Origin: an uncultured Pseudomonadota bacterium
GTDB taxonomy: Bacteria > Pseudomonadota > Alphaproteobacteria > Rs-D84
Reading direction: 5' to 3'
DNA: 64,000 nucleotides
Assembly: GCA_902771695.1 (NCBI GenBank)
Contig: CACXXP010000001.1
Location: 118,541 to 182,540 of the forward strand
A model generated the notes under the pieces. That model made no database searches and had not been told where the DNA came from. It worked only from the letters and a program-made list of their open reading frames with translations. The position numbers and the translations under genes are program-made. How positions within the stretch are numbered: position 1 is the stretch's first letter; every line of letters starts with the position of its first letter. Below, piece by piece: positions 17,114-25,863 of this stretch.

Positions 17114-17977
17114 ATGCAATTACATTTTATGAAATATCGTAAATTATCGTACTGGATTTCTGGGGCATTGATTTTGATATCTATTTTGTCGCTTGCGATT
17201 AAGGGATTAAATTATGGTATTGATTTTGCCGGTGGTATTTCTATGGAGGTTACATCCAACAGCCCTGAATATACCGTTGATAAAATGCGTCAAGATTTGG
17301 CAAAGTTTAGTCCGGAATTGCAATCGGTTGATGGTAATTCTATTTTGATTCGTGTCGGATTGCCAAAAGGTGCGACCGATGCACAACAAAATGAACGTGT
17401 TCGCGAAATCAAAGATATTTTGGGAACGCGTGTTGAATATGCCCAGGTCCAAATCGTTGGTCCGAAAATTGGCGGTGAATTAGTGCGTGGTGGTATTTTG
17501 GCCGTGTTGGTGTCATTTATACTGATGGCGGTTTATATTTGGATACGGTACCGTGGTGGTTATGCGGTTGGTTCATTTGTGTCATTGGTTTTGGACTTTG
17601 TTTTGATGTTCGGATTCTTTTCTATTATGGGATTAGAGTTTAACCAAACTGCGATTGCTGTCATTCTTATGGGTATTGGATATTCCATTAACGACAAGGT
17701 TGTGAACTATGACAGAATTGACGAAAATGTGAAAAAATATCACAAAATGCCTATGGATGATGTCATAGATTTGTCTGTGAATGAAATGTTATCGCGAACA
17801 TTGATGACCAGTATTACAACGATGTTGGCACTGTTGGGGCTGTTTGTATTTGGTGGAATCGCGTTGCGTGATTTTGCAATTGCGATGACGTTCTCTATTG
17901 TGATGGGGACACTTACCAGTATGTATATTTCAAATGTTATTTTGTATCACTTTAATATTCGTGAAACAAAATACTAA
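17114..17977 (+). CDS. secF: Protein translocase subunit SecF
   Basis: 287 residues. The first helix is followed by LNYGIDFAGGISMEV, the SecF counterpart of the SecD GLDLKGG motif. The end carries five membrane helices including GYSINDKVVNYDRIDEN and LSRTLMTSITTMLALL, both standard for SecF. It acts with SecD and YajC. Its stop is followed by a 34-base gap before the S41-like gene, which may belong to the same transcript. Confidence 0.97.
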   Translation: MQLHFMKYRKLSYWISGALILISILSLAIKGLNYGIDFAGGISMEVTSNSPEYTVDKMRQDLAKFSPELQSVDGNSILIRVGLPKGATDAQQNERVREIKDILGTRVEYAQVQIVGPKIGGELVRGGILAVLVSFILMAVYIWIRYRGGYAVGSFVSLVLDFVLMFGFFSIMGLEFNQTAIAVILMGIGYSINDKVVNYDRIDENVKKYHKMPMDDVIDLSVNEMLSRTLMTSITTMLALLGLFVFGGIALRDFAIAMTFSIVMGTLTSMYISNVILYHFNIRETKY

Positions 17978-18011
17978 TGTGCGCACTGTTGCAAAAGGAT
18001 AGGGGGGATAG

Positions 18012-19523
18012 ATGATGAAAATTAAAAAAATTTTTTTCGGAATATGGATAGGGCTTTTTGCAACAGGTGCGGCGTTCGCAGGTAATTTATTTTTTGATGA
18101 CGAACCAATCCAAGATGGATTGAACGTTGTTGAAATGTCACGTGGTTTTGCCGATATTTACGAAAAATTGGATGGCGTCAGTTGGGGGGGCAAAAGTATA
18201 AATGTCGCAATTGAAAGTTTGGAAAATTTGCATCAAAATGCGCATATTGCGGCGACTGATGAACGCGTGGTATTGGTTTGGGGTGATACGATTATTGCAA
18301 ATTATCCGCGTCCCGCCGCGCGTGATTGGAACGCATTTGGTGAAATTACAACCGCATTAGTTCTGAAATTGCGCGAACATGATCAAAACTTGGCTATGGC
18401 AAATGACAGTGAAATTTATCGTGCAGTTGTTGATGGTTTAATGCGTGGCATAGATGAAAGCGGTCGTTATATTTATTCTCAAGATGCATCTATTACAAAC
18501 GATGGGCGGATATTGACCAGTGTTGGTATAGAAGGTATGCGAGACGAACGTGGTAATTTCCGTGTGTTGGGGGTGTACAAAGGTTCGCCGGCCGATAATG
18601 CAGGTGTGTCTGCGGGCGATTTAATTGGTGAAATAAATGGGACGTTGGTTTCAGATTTGGCCGATTCGGCATTGGCGGCAATGATGTCGGGATTTAATTC
18701 TGGAACATTGAAAATGACACTGATGACGCCAAGTGGTACGCGGCGAATTGTTGTGCGGCGTGCAACAATTGTTATCGCAGACGCCGATATAGTGTTTATG
18801 GATGATGCCAATGGCGGAATATTACAAATAATTGTAAATCGGGTTTCAACAAATGCGGCATCTATTGTGGCCGAGGCATTATCAAAACATAAAAACCTGT
18901 CTGGTGTCATTTTAGATTTGCGTTCTGCGAATGGTGATGATGAACGCGCGGCGGCAAAATTGGCTGGGCTATTTATTGGGCCACATCCGATTATGCGTGT
19001 TGTTGAAACTGCACGTGACGAAGTAGAGGTTATACCTGCGGGCGAAGCGGTGACAAATGCGCCTGTTGTTGTGGTCGTTTCTAATATGACCAAAGGTACC
19101 GCCGAAGCAATTGCAAATTCGTTCTATGAAAATGGACGTGGGGTGTTGATTGGGACGCCAACTGCGGGTGTTGCACGAATCGCATCACGATTACAATTGG
19201 ACGATGGGGGCGTATTAGAATTGATGAATAAATCTGTTAAAACAGGCAGTGGCAAAATTATTGACCGGCGTGGTGTTTTCCCATTGGTATGTTTATCTAA
19301 TATCAGAACAACATCGCAACAAAGTGCATTTTTCTTGAATGTGATAAATAATGATTTTCGTGCGCACGATTACAATCGTGATGCAAATGTTAATGCGGAA
19401 TCTGTTCGTCATGGTTGTCCGACAATAACCAGTGGCGAAGATGAAGATATGGTGGCGTTATCGGTTGCAGTTAAAATATTGACTGATGCCAAAGTTTACA
19501 GCCGGTTATTAAATTTTGAATAA
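18012..19523 (+). CDS. S41 (CtpA/Prc) family exported protein, catalytic residues missing
   Basis: 503 residues. Signal peptide in the first ~24 residues (ending GAAFAG). A PDZ domain covers about 185-250 (VYKGSPADNAGVSAGDLIGE), then the S41 fold (GVILDLRSANGDD; GRGVLIGTPTAG). Aligned by eye with the S41 core, the serine of SAS-A-S-E becomes Gly362 (TKGTAE) and the lysine of TFGKG becomes Val387 (PTAGVA), so both catalytic residues are absent. Active members cut periplasmic proteins at their C-termini; this one probably only binds them or acts as a scaffold. It sits after secF and before a PAP2 phosphatase. ATGATG gives two possible starts 3 bases apart. Confidence 0.8.
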   Translation: MMKIKKIFFGIWIGLFATGAAFAGNLFFDDEPIQDGLNVVEMSRGFADIYEKLDGVSWGGKSINVAIESLENLHQNAHIAATDERVVLVWGDTIIANYPRPAARDWNAFGEITTALVLKLREHDQNLAMANDSEIYRAVVDGLMRGIDESGRYIYSQDASITNDGRILTSVGIEGMRDERGNFRVLGVYKGSPADNAGVSAGDLIGEINGTLVSDLADSALAAMMSGFNSGTLKMTLMTPSGTRRIVVRRATIVIADADIVFMDDANGGILQIIVNRVSTNAASIVAEALSKHKNLSGVILDLRSANGDDERAAAKLAGLFIGPHPIMRVVETARDEVEVIPAGEAVTNAPVVVVVSNMTKGTAEAIANSFYENGRGVLIGTPTAGVARIASRLQLDDGGVLELMNKSVKTGSGKIIDRRGVFPLVCLSNIRTTSQQSAFFLNVINNDFRAHDYNRDANVNAESVRHGCPTITSGEDEDMVALSVAVKILTDAKVYSRLLNFE

Positions 19524-19532
19524 GGAAAAATT

Positions 19533-20171
19533 ATGAAGAATAAATTGTTGGGTATTGTAATTGCGTTGGTTGTGGTCTGTGTGATTGCATTGTTGGGAAT
19601 TTTCGGTTTTGATATCCCGGTGTATAATTTTTTACGAACATTTGATTGGAAGATATGGGATATTTTGGGCAGTATATTCAGTACTAAAAATTGGGTTGCA
19701 ATCACATTATTGTTAGTTGTGATTTTTTATGTTCGTAAAATTATTTACACCAGATCCAAGGTAAACATATTTGATATGTACGCCAAAATACGCAGCAGTT
19801 ATGTGTTCTGGGTTTTCTGTTCGGTATGCAGTGCGGCCGTGGTTGGTGGAATAATAAAGTTGTTGCTTGGGCGGATGCGTCCAATATTTTACGAGGCATT
19901 AAATACCACTGGATTTTTCCCGTTCACGATGGATTGGGCGTTTCATTCAATGCCATCTGGACACACATTGGCGTCTTTTGCGGGATTGGTTATGATTGGC
20001 ATGGTTGCGCCGCGTGGGCGTTGGTTCATGTGGGCGTTGGCCACAATCATTGGTTTGTCGCGTGTATGCGTCGGGGCGCATTGGCCATCTGATGTTATCG
20101 TTGGCGCATTTATCGGAACGGTTGCGGCAATTATTACAAAAGATATTTTATCAAGACGTGTAAATAAATAG
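19533..20171 (+). CDS. PAP2-family membrane phosphatase
   Basis: 212 residues with about six membrane helices. All three PAP2 motifs are present: KLLLGRMRP (motif 1, about 111-119), MPSGHT (motif 2, about 145-150) and SRVCVGAHWPSDV (motif 3, about 179-191), supplying the nucleophilic His and the acid His. Members dephosphorylate undecaprenyl diphosphate, phosphatidylglycerol phosphate or lipid A. The substrate cannot be chosen from sequence; recycling of undecaprenyl diphosphate is a plausible role. AAGGAAAAATT precedes the ATG, 9 bases after the S41-like gene, so the two are likely co-transcribed. Confidence 0.88.
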   Translation: MKNKLLGIVIALVVVCVIALLGIFGFDIPVYNFLRTFDWKIWDILGSIFSTKNWVAITLLLVVIFYVRKIIYTRSKVNIFDMYAKIRSSYVFWVFCSVCSAAVVGGIIKLLLGRMRPIFYEALNTTGFFPFTMDWAFHSMPSGHTLASFAGLVMIGMVAPRGRWFMWALATIIGLSRVCVGAHWPSDVIVGAFIGTVAAIITKDILSRRVNK

Positions 20172-20198
20172 TGTCACGCACTATGATTTTAGAATTTT

Positions 20199-20210
20199 TT
20201 GTGATACAAT
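20199..20210 (+). promoter_or_regulatory. Extended -10 promoter of ftsK, leaderless type
   Basis: TTGTGATACAAT, with the TGn extension directly before TACAAT (20205-20210). The ftsK ATG starts 8 bases after the end of the -10, and no Shine-Dalgarno sequence is present. Confidence 0.55.
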
Positions 20211-20217
20211 ACTGGGT

Positions 20218-22425
20218 ATGGGTGATACATCAAAATTTTTGCCCGACAGTGTTTCGGGTGCATTAAAGGGCTTTGCCATAAAATTATGCGGAATCGCCGT
20301 TGCGTTGTTTGCGGCGTGGGCGGTGTTGGCATTGTTGATACACAATCCATATTTGGATGGTGTGTCTGCGGCCGGGAATTTTGGTAATCAATCACTGATG
20401 GGAAATTTTGTTGGAATGTTGCGATATATGATTGGATATATTCCAACATTATTTTTATTATTGTGTATTGGGCGGTATGGTATAAATTTAATGTTGGGTG
20501 GCGGTGGCGATGGAACACCTGAATATAATATATTGCGTGGGTTTGTTGCGGTATGTCTTGGGGCGGCGGGTTTTGGTTTGATTGCGCCGCGAACTACATT
20601 TGGTGGAATGCTGGGGTCGGTCGCCGCATCTGATATTTCCGGGTTGATTGGTGGTTTTGGGATTGTTATTGGTATATTATGCCTGGCAACGTTTTTTATT
20701 ATTGCCGGGATATTATTACATATCAGTTTCAGTGATATTATGCGAATTGTGCGTGCGGCATGGCGTGTTTTGCGTTGGGTGCTGTCGGCATTCCATTTGA
20801 TGCCCGAAGTCCAATATGAAGAAGATGAAGAGCCCGAAGAAGAAGTAGAAGAAGAACCCGAAGAAGAAGTAGAAGAGGAACCAAAACCACGCAAGAAACG
20901 TCGCAAGACCGTGGTCAAGGCGGCGGATAACGAAGCGGTTGAATACGAATTGCCTGATCCAGAGTTTTTAGAAAGTTCTAATTTTGGTAAAAATGTTGTG
21001 ACGCCGGAATTAAAGAAACAAGCGGCATTGTTGGAAACGCATTTCGCCGAATATGGTGTCAACGGTCAGGTTACTGGAATCCGACCTGGTCCGATTGTCA
21101 CATTATATGAATTCAAGCCAGAAAGCGGAACACGTATGGTTGATGTAAATAAAACTGTAACCGATATGACACGTGCGATGGCGACTGAACGTATTCGTAT
21201 TGCACATATACCAAGAACAGAATTGGTTGGTGTTGAAATGGTAAATCTGACGCGTCAAAAGGTTCGTTTCCGTGAATTAGTTGAAGATGATGCGTTTGTA
21301 AATTCTAAATATAAAATACCGTTGGCGTTAGGTGTAAATATTGGTGGCAGTCCAATGTATTTTGATTTGGCAAAAATGCCGCATATGTTGATTGCAGGAC
21401 GTACCGGAACCGGTAAGTCGGTGTTCGTGCAATCCATTATTACATCCATTGTTTACCACTTTACACCAGATAAATGTAAATTGATGATTATTGACCCCAA
21501 AGGCGTTGATTTTGGTTTCTGGGATGATATTCCACACCTTATTACACCAATTGTTAAATTGGATCCGGTTCCGGCGGTTAATGCGCTGAAATGGGCGGTG
21601 CGTGAAATGGATGACCGTTATAAACAGTTGCAAATGTTTAATGCCCAGAACATAGAACAATATAACGAAGCGGTGGCCGCAAAGCGTGAAGCAGGCGAGG
21701 TCGTGACCCGGCAAGTTGCTGTTGGGACTGACCCCGAGACAGGTGAATTGGAATATGAAACCCAAGAAGTTGATTTGTCTGATATGCCATTTATTGTCAT
21801 TATTATTGATGAAGTTGCCGATTTGATGGGGGTCGCCCGCAAAGAAGTAGAGGCATGTGTACAGCGTATTGCACAAAAAGCACGTGCCGCCGGTATCCAT
21901 TTGGTCATGGCAACCCAGCGTCCAGATGCAACAATTATTACCGGCGTTATCAAGGCGAATTTCCCAACCCGTATTTCTTTCCAGGCCCGCAGTATGATTG
22001 ATTCTATGACATCTTTGGGCGAAAAGGGTGCAGAAAACTTGCTGGACAAAGGTGACATGTTGTTCAGCGAGGCCGGGCGTTTACCGGTTCGTATACATGC
22101 TGCGTTGATTGACAATGATGAATTGCAACGCATTGGGGATTTCTTGCGGTCCCAAGGTGAACCGGACTATGTTGACGGTGTTGTTGATGCCGAAGGCGGA
22201 GTATCGGGTGGTGGGGCATCGGGTGGCGCCGTATCGGCGGGCGAAGGCGGTGATTTGTACGCCCAGGCCAAAGAATATGTTTTGCGTGACAAAAAGCCGA
22301 CAATATCATATATCCAACGGCGTTTAGGCGTCGGTTATAACAAGGCCGCCGGATTTATGGAGCGTATGGAACAAGAAGGTATAGTCAGTGCACCTGATGC
22401 CAAGGGAAAAAGACAAATTTTGTGA
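20218..22425 (+). CDS. ftsK: DNA translocase FtsK
   Basis: 735 residues. N-terminal membrane part with four hydrophobic helices in residues 15-180. A Glu/Pro-rich linker (about 200-222) contains an exact 8-residue duplication. The RecA-like motor has Walker A AGRTGTGKS (about 391-399) and Walker B FIVIIIDEVADLMG (about 525). The C-terminal winged-helix gamma domain (last ~60 residues, ISYIQRRLGVGYNKAAGFMERM) would read the KOPS sequence and activate XerD. It pumps DNA at the septum and links division to dimer resolution by the Xer recombinase at 10687. The linker is short compared with the E. coli protein, as in many alphaproteobacteria. Confidence 0.96.
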   Translation: MGDTSKFLPDSVSGALKGFAIKLCGIAVALFAAWAVLALLIHNPYLDGVSAAGNFGNQSLMGNFVGMLRYMIGYIPTLFLLLCIGRYGINLMLGGGGDGTPEYNILRGFVAVCLGAAGFGLIAPRTTFGGMLGSVAASDISGLIGGFGIVIGILCLATFFIIAGILLHISFSDIMRIVRAAWRVLRWVLSAFHLMPEVQYEEDEEPEEEVEEEPEEEVEEEPKPRKKRRKTVVKAADNEAVEYELPDPEFLESSNFGKNVVTPELKKQAALLETHFAEYGVNGQVTGIRPGPIVTLYEFKPESGTRMVDVNKTVTDMTRAMATERIRIAHIPRTELVGVEMVNLTRQKVRFRELVEDDAFVNSKYKIPLALGVNIGGSPMYFDLAKMPHMLIAGRTGTGKSVFVQSIITSIVYHFTPDKCKLMIIDPKGVDFGFWDDIPHLITPIVKLDPVPAVNALKWAVREMDDRYKQLQMFNAQNIEQYNEAVAAKREAGEVVTRQVAVGTDPETGELEYETQEVDLSDMPFIVIIIDEVADLMGVARKEVEACVQRIAQKARAAGIHLVMATQRPDATIITGVIKANFPTRISFQARSMIDSMTSLGEKGAENLLDKGDMLFSEAGRLPVRIHAALIDNDELQRIGDFLRSQGEPDYVDGVVDAEGGVSGGGASGGAVSAGEGGDLYAQAKEYVLRDKKPTISYIQRRLGVGYNKAAGFMERMEQEGIVSAPDAKGKRQIL
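20833..20880 (+). repeat. Two tandem 24-base units in the ftsK linker
   Basis: Two almost identical 24-base copies starting at 20833 and 20857 encode PEEEVEEE twice. They lie in the acidic linker between the membrane and motor domains of FtsK, where length change would be tolerated. Confidence 0.8.
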
Positions 22426-22458
22426 TTAGTGCATAATTTGTTTTGTCATCAGGGGATT

Positions 22459-22470
22459 TTGTGATATAAT
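22459..22470 (+). promoter_or_regulatory. Extended -10 promoter of the first outer-membrane gene
   Basis: TTGTGATATAAT at 22459-22470, 28 bases before an ATG that has AAAAAGGAG. Confidence 0.55.
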
Positions 22471-22498
22471 TTAGTTATTAAAAAAGGAGTATATAGAT

Positions 22499-23710
22499 AT
22501 GAAATTAAATTTATCTATCTTTGTTGCGGCCACAATGTTGATTGCGGGTGCATCGGCAATGGGGGCAACCAATTCTGGAATGGGTGGTGCATCAACGGCG
22601 AACCTGTCAAGTATGCCGGCAGAACGCAGTGACCCGAATAATGTAAACTATGCAAAATATGAAACACGTTCAACAACGCGTACATATACAACGTCTGGGA
22701 ATACCAATGGCCAGTCATATTATACATCACAACCTGCAACGACAAACCGCAGCCAGATGTATCGTGGATACAATGGAACGACAACAACGCGTACCGCGAC
22801 AACAAATCGTAATCAAACGGTTCGCAGAACGATGAAACGTAAATATTATTTGGCACATCCGTTCTTTCAACCAACCGAAGGTAAATTTGGTTCAATAACT
22901 GATATTGGTTATAACACCGCATCATATAATTTGGATTTTGCCCCAGAAGGTACAATGACAGATACCAAGGCAAAATGGAGCATGGATCAAATTGCATTAA
23001 AAGAAGATTTAAGTTTCGGTATTACCGACAGATTCGGTTTGCTGTTGATGGGTCGTTATGATTCAACTGAATATAAATTTAATTGGTCAACCGCCCCAGA
23101 TGATAAAATGACGGATGATGGTTTCAATATCTATGGTGCCGGATTGCAATGGCGCTTTACCGATAATGAAAAATGGATTGCGACGCTGTCCGCGTATTAT
23201 GAACGGCAACAAGATATCGCAAACGAATTCGTTTTGGATTTAAAGGCGGGTTATAAAGTTGCTAAATCAACAATATACGGAATTGGCCGTGGGTGGTTGA
23301 TGCTGTTTGATGAAGATATGTATGGTAATGGTATTACCGGTAAAACAGAACTTGGCGAAGTAGAATCCATGTTCATTGAATATGACGGTGATGCCGAAAG
23401 AACGTTCTTCTTTGAAGCCGGCTTGGGTGTATTCAGTGTATTAGATGAAGATTGGACATTGAATGTAGAGGCATTGTTCGGTCACTATGATTGGCATAAC
23501 CAGGCATCTATCAAGGGTGCATTGGGCTGGCAACCAAATGATTGGTTTGCGTTAAACCTGTATGCAAAAACATCATTTTATGATAGTGCCGATGGTAAAG
23601 ATCTGAACTTCTATGGCACAGAACATGGTGAATGGGCGTACATGGGCAAGGTGAAACTTGACAAGTATCGTGAAACATCCATTGGTGGTCAGATTATATT
23701 CTATTTCTAA
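22499..23710 (+). CDS. Outer-membrane beta-barrel protein with Thr/Asn/Arg-rich N-terminus
   Basis: 403 residues. Signal peptide ending near ASAMGA. Residues about 40-112 are low complexity, rich in Thr, Asn, Arg, Ser and Tyr (TTTTRTATTNRNQTVRR), likely a surface or periplasmic extension. Residues 115-403 alternate polar and hydrophobic residues and end in aromatic GGQIIFYF, the BAM signal of outer-membrane barrels. A GITDRFGLLLMG strand near 175 matches GLTDRFIIGG in the next gene, so the two are related. Possible porin or transporter-type barrel; function unknown. Followed by a terminator. Confidence 0.75.
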   Translation: MKLNLSIFVAATMLIAGASAMGATNSGMGGASTANLSSMPAERSDPNNVNYAKYETRSTTRTYTTSGNTNGQSYYTSQPATTNRSQMYRGYNGTTTTRTATTNRNQTVRRTMKRKYYLAHPFFQPTEGKFGSITDIGYNTASYNLDFAPEGTMTDTKAKWSMDQIALKEDLSFGITDRFGLLLMGRYDSTEYKFNWSTAPDDKMTDDGFNIYGAGLQWRFTDNEKWIATLSAYYERQQDIANEFVLDLKAGYKVAKSTIYGIGRGWLMLFDEDMYGNGITGKTELGEVESMFIEYDGDAERTFFFEAGLGVFSVLDEDWTLNVEALFGHYDWHNQASIKGALGWQPNDWFALNLYAKTSFYDSADGKDLNFYGTEHGEWAYMGKVKLDKYRETSIGGQIIFYF

Positions 23711-23726
23711 ATAGATTTGAATAATT

Positions 23727-23758
23727 CCGGCGACCCAATCGTCGCCGGTTAATTTTTT
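23727..23758 (+). terminator. Intrinsic terminator after first barrel gene
   Basis: An 8-base perfect GC-rich stem (CCGGCGAC, 23727-23734, with 23741-23748), a 6-base loop and a T-run at 23753-23758. The T-run leads straight into a TATAAT (23758-23763) that may serve the next gene. Confidence 0.8.
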
Positions 23759-23773
23759 ATAATGGAATTGAAA

Positions 23774-24493
23774 ATGCGTAAATATTTATCTGCTTTATTT
23801 GTTGGTTTATTTGTTGCAATGCCGGGCTATGCGGCAAACGATTTAACGACCGATACATCGGATCCGTTGTTTTTGCAATCACGTGGTGGGGTGTTTTCAA
23901 AAACAGGTCTTGATTATTTTGAAACAGGTTTGCGTTTGGGCCAATCGTTATCGGTTGGTTTGACAGATAGATTTATAATTGGTGGTAATGTTCATTATCA
24001 ACGTGATTTCAGTGGCGATGAAGATGGATTTTCCAGTATAGATTTGGGCGGTGTATATCGTATGGGAACCGCCGACGAAAATAAACAGCGTATAATATAC
24101 GATATGCTGTTTGGATTAAAATTTGGTGGTTCGCATCGTGTGCGTACACCAGATTACGCGGATTCCACATATTATATTGGGTTACGGTTGGGGCGGCAAT
24201 ACAGTGGTGTCACATTTGCCGCAACGCTTAAATCCAGTTGGATTTTTGATGATGTGCCGTATGGTATGGCGTTCATAGACCTGGTCCCCGAAGTTTATTT
24301 CCGTGTCGCAAATGGATGGCGTTTCGGCGCAAATTTTGCACTGCGCAAGGCAACGAATCCGGATTACGATGAAGAATCTGTGGGAATAAAATTGGTACGT
24401 GAATATGGCCGGACACAATATGTTGGACATATAGATTACGCATTTGAAGCCGAAGATGTTTCTGCTGGTATGTCGGTGAATATATTGTTCTAA
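23774..24493 (+). CDS. Outer-membrane beta-barrel protein
   Basis: 239 residues from the ATG at 23774; an in-frame ATG 12 bases earlier lacks a ribosome-binding site and overlaps the -10-like TATAAT. Signal peptide LSALFVGLFVAMPGYAA. The rest is alternating beta strand sequence, ending SVNILF with a terminal Phe. LSVGLTDRFIIGGNVHY near residue 60 is shared with the preceding gene, indicating a family of GxTDRF barrels. Its stop overlaps the rarA stop on the other strand with no room for a terminator. Function unknown. Confidence 0.72.
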   Translation: MRKYLSALFVGLFVAMPGYAANDLTTDTSDPLFLQSRGGVFSKTGLDYFETGLRLGQSLSVGLTDRFIIGGNVHYQRDFSGDEDGFSSIDLGGVYRMGTADENKQRIIYDMLFGLKFGGSHRVRTPDYADSTYYIGLRLGRQYSGVTFAATLKSSWIFDDVPYGMAFIDLVPEVYFRVANGWRFGANFALRKATNPDYDEESVGIKLVREYGRTQYVGHIDYAFEAEDVSAGMSVNILF

Positions 24494-25767
24494 TTTTCTT
24501 GGTGCGCCTTTTTGCGCATTGCATCCCAATATTCCAAACGCTTTTTAATTTCGCGTTCAAATCCGCGTTCAATTGGGTGATAAAAACTTTGACGTTCCAT
24601 ACTTTCGGGAAAACAGTTTTGACCGCTGCATCCGGATTCTGTTTCAGGGTCGTATATATAGTTTTTGCCGTATCCCAAATTTTTCATCATTTTTGTTGGC
24701 GCATTTAAAATATTTTTTGGTGGCATCAAATTGGATGTCTGTTTCGCAACGGCGTATGATGCAGATTGTGCCTTGTATGCCGAAATGCTTTTTGGTGCAG
24801 TCCCCAGGTATATTACCAATTCGGTCATGGCGATGTCGCCTTCGGGACTGCCCATGCGTTCATAAATTTGCCATGCGGCCAATGCCAATTGCATCGCATT
24901 TGGATCGGCCAGACCGATGTCTTCCATTGCAAATCGGGTCAGACGGCGGAATATGTACATTGGGTCTTGACCCGCCGTCATCATACGCGCAACCCAATAA
25001 AGTGCCGCGTCTGTATCACTGGCACGCAACGATTTATGCACCGCAGAAATCATATTGTAATGTTCATCGCCTGATTTATCAGACAATGGCGCACGTTTTT
25101 GTATAACATTATCCAATTCATCTGCAGAAAGATTCTTTTTGAAATTGGCGGATACCAAATATTCCGCCGTATTCAGCAGAAACCGCGCATCGCCATCGGA
25201 TATTTCCGCCAAATGTTTTCGCGCATCATTTGTTAATGGTAATTTTTTATTAAGATGTTTTTCGGCACGTTCCAATAATATTAACAAATCTTCGGTATTC
25301 AATGGTTCTAAAACACCAATATGGCAACGTGATAATAACGCATTGTTCAGATTAAAACTTGGGTTTTCGGTTGTCGCACCAATAAAGACAACCGTCCCAT
25401 CTTCTAGGTATGGCAACAATGTATCCTGTTGGGTTTTATTGAAACGATGTATTTCGTCTATGAACAATAATGTGCCGTTCCCAATCAATGCATTATTGCG
25501 TGCGGCCTCCATCGTCTTTTTTATGTCGGCGGTGCCGGAAAATACCGCGGACATTGGGACAAAATTCATATCCACAGAATTTGCCAATGCGCGCGCAATT
25601 GTTGTTTTTCCACATCCCGGTGGACCCCATAACAGCAGGTTTGACAGTTTATAATTATCAACCATACGGCGAACAATGCCGTTTTCGCCAAGTAACGCAC
25701 GTTGCCCAACAACATCGTCAATTGTGTTGGGGCGCATTATATCTGCCAAGGGTCGTGTATCAGACAT
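24490..25767 (-). CDS. rarA: Replication-associated recombination ATPase RarA (MgsA)
   Basis: 425 residues. AAA+ motor with Walker A WGPPGCGKTTIARAL (about 46-60), Walker B LLFIDEIHRFNKTQQD and sensor 1 GATTENPSFNLN. The C-terminal tetramerisation part has SDTDAALYWVARMMTAGQDP and RFAMEDIGLADP, both diagnostic of the RarA/MgsA/WRNIP1 family. It acts at stalled replication forks with SSB. The C-terminus includes GYGKNYIYDPETESGCSGQNCFPE, usual for this family. Converges on the barrel gene. Confidence 0.95.
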   Translation of the reverse strand: MSDTRPLADIMRPNTIDDVVGQRALLGENGIVRRMVDNYKLSNLLLWGPPGCGKTTIARALANSVDMNFVPMSAVFSGTADIKKTMEAARNNALIGNGTLLFIDEIHRFNKTQQDTLLPYLEDGTVVFIGATTENPSFNLNNALLSRCHIGVLEPLNTEDLLILLERAEKHLNKKLPLTNDARKHLAEISDGDARFLLNTAEYLVSANFKKNLSADELDNVIQKRAPLSDKSGDEHYNMISAVHKSLRASDTDAALYWVARMMTAGQDPMYIFRRLTRFAMEDIGLADPNAMQLALAAWQIYERMGSPEGDIAMTELVIYLGTAPKSISAYKAQSASYAVAKQTSNLMPPKNILNAPTKMMKNLGYGKNYIYDPETESGCSGQNCFPESMERQSFYHPIERGFEREIKKRLEYWDAMRKKAHQEN

Positions 25768-25784
25768 TTTATTATTTCTTTATT

Positions 25785-25796
25785 TTGTGATATAAT
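25785..25796 (+). promoter_or_regulatory. Extended -10 promoter of ybeY-lnt
   Basis: TTGTGATATAAT at 25785-25796. A 67-base leader follows, containing a 7-base-pair hairpin (25822-25828 with 25834-25840) and a GGGGGG run before the ATG. Confidence 0.5.
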
Positions 25797-25863
25797 GATT
25801 ATATTAAATAAATATATGGTTGGCAAATGCTAAATTTGCCGTATAAACGGGGGGATTTGTGCC

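Noticed and set aside
18184..18190. Seven-G run in the S41-like gene as a phase-variation tract
   Set aside because: Only seven bases and in an exported housekeeping-type gene; runs of six to seven G or C occur elsewhere in the window (for example near 46590), so it is not exceptional.
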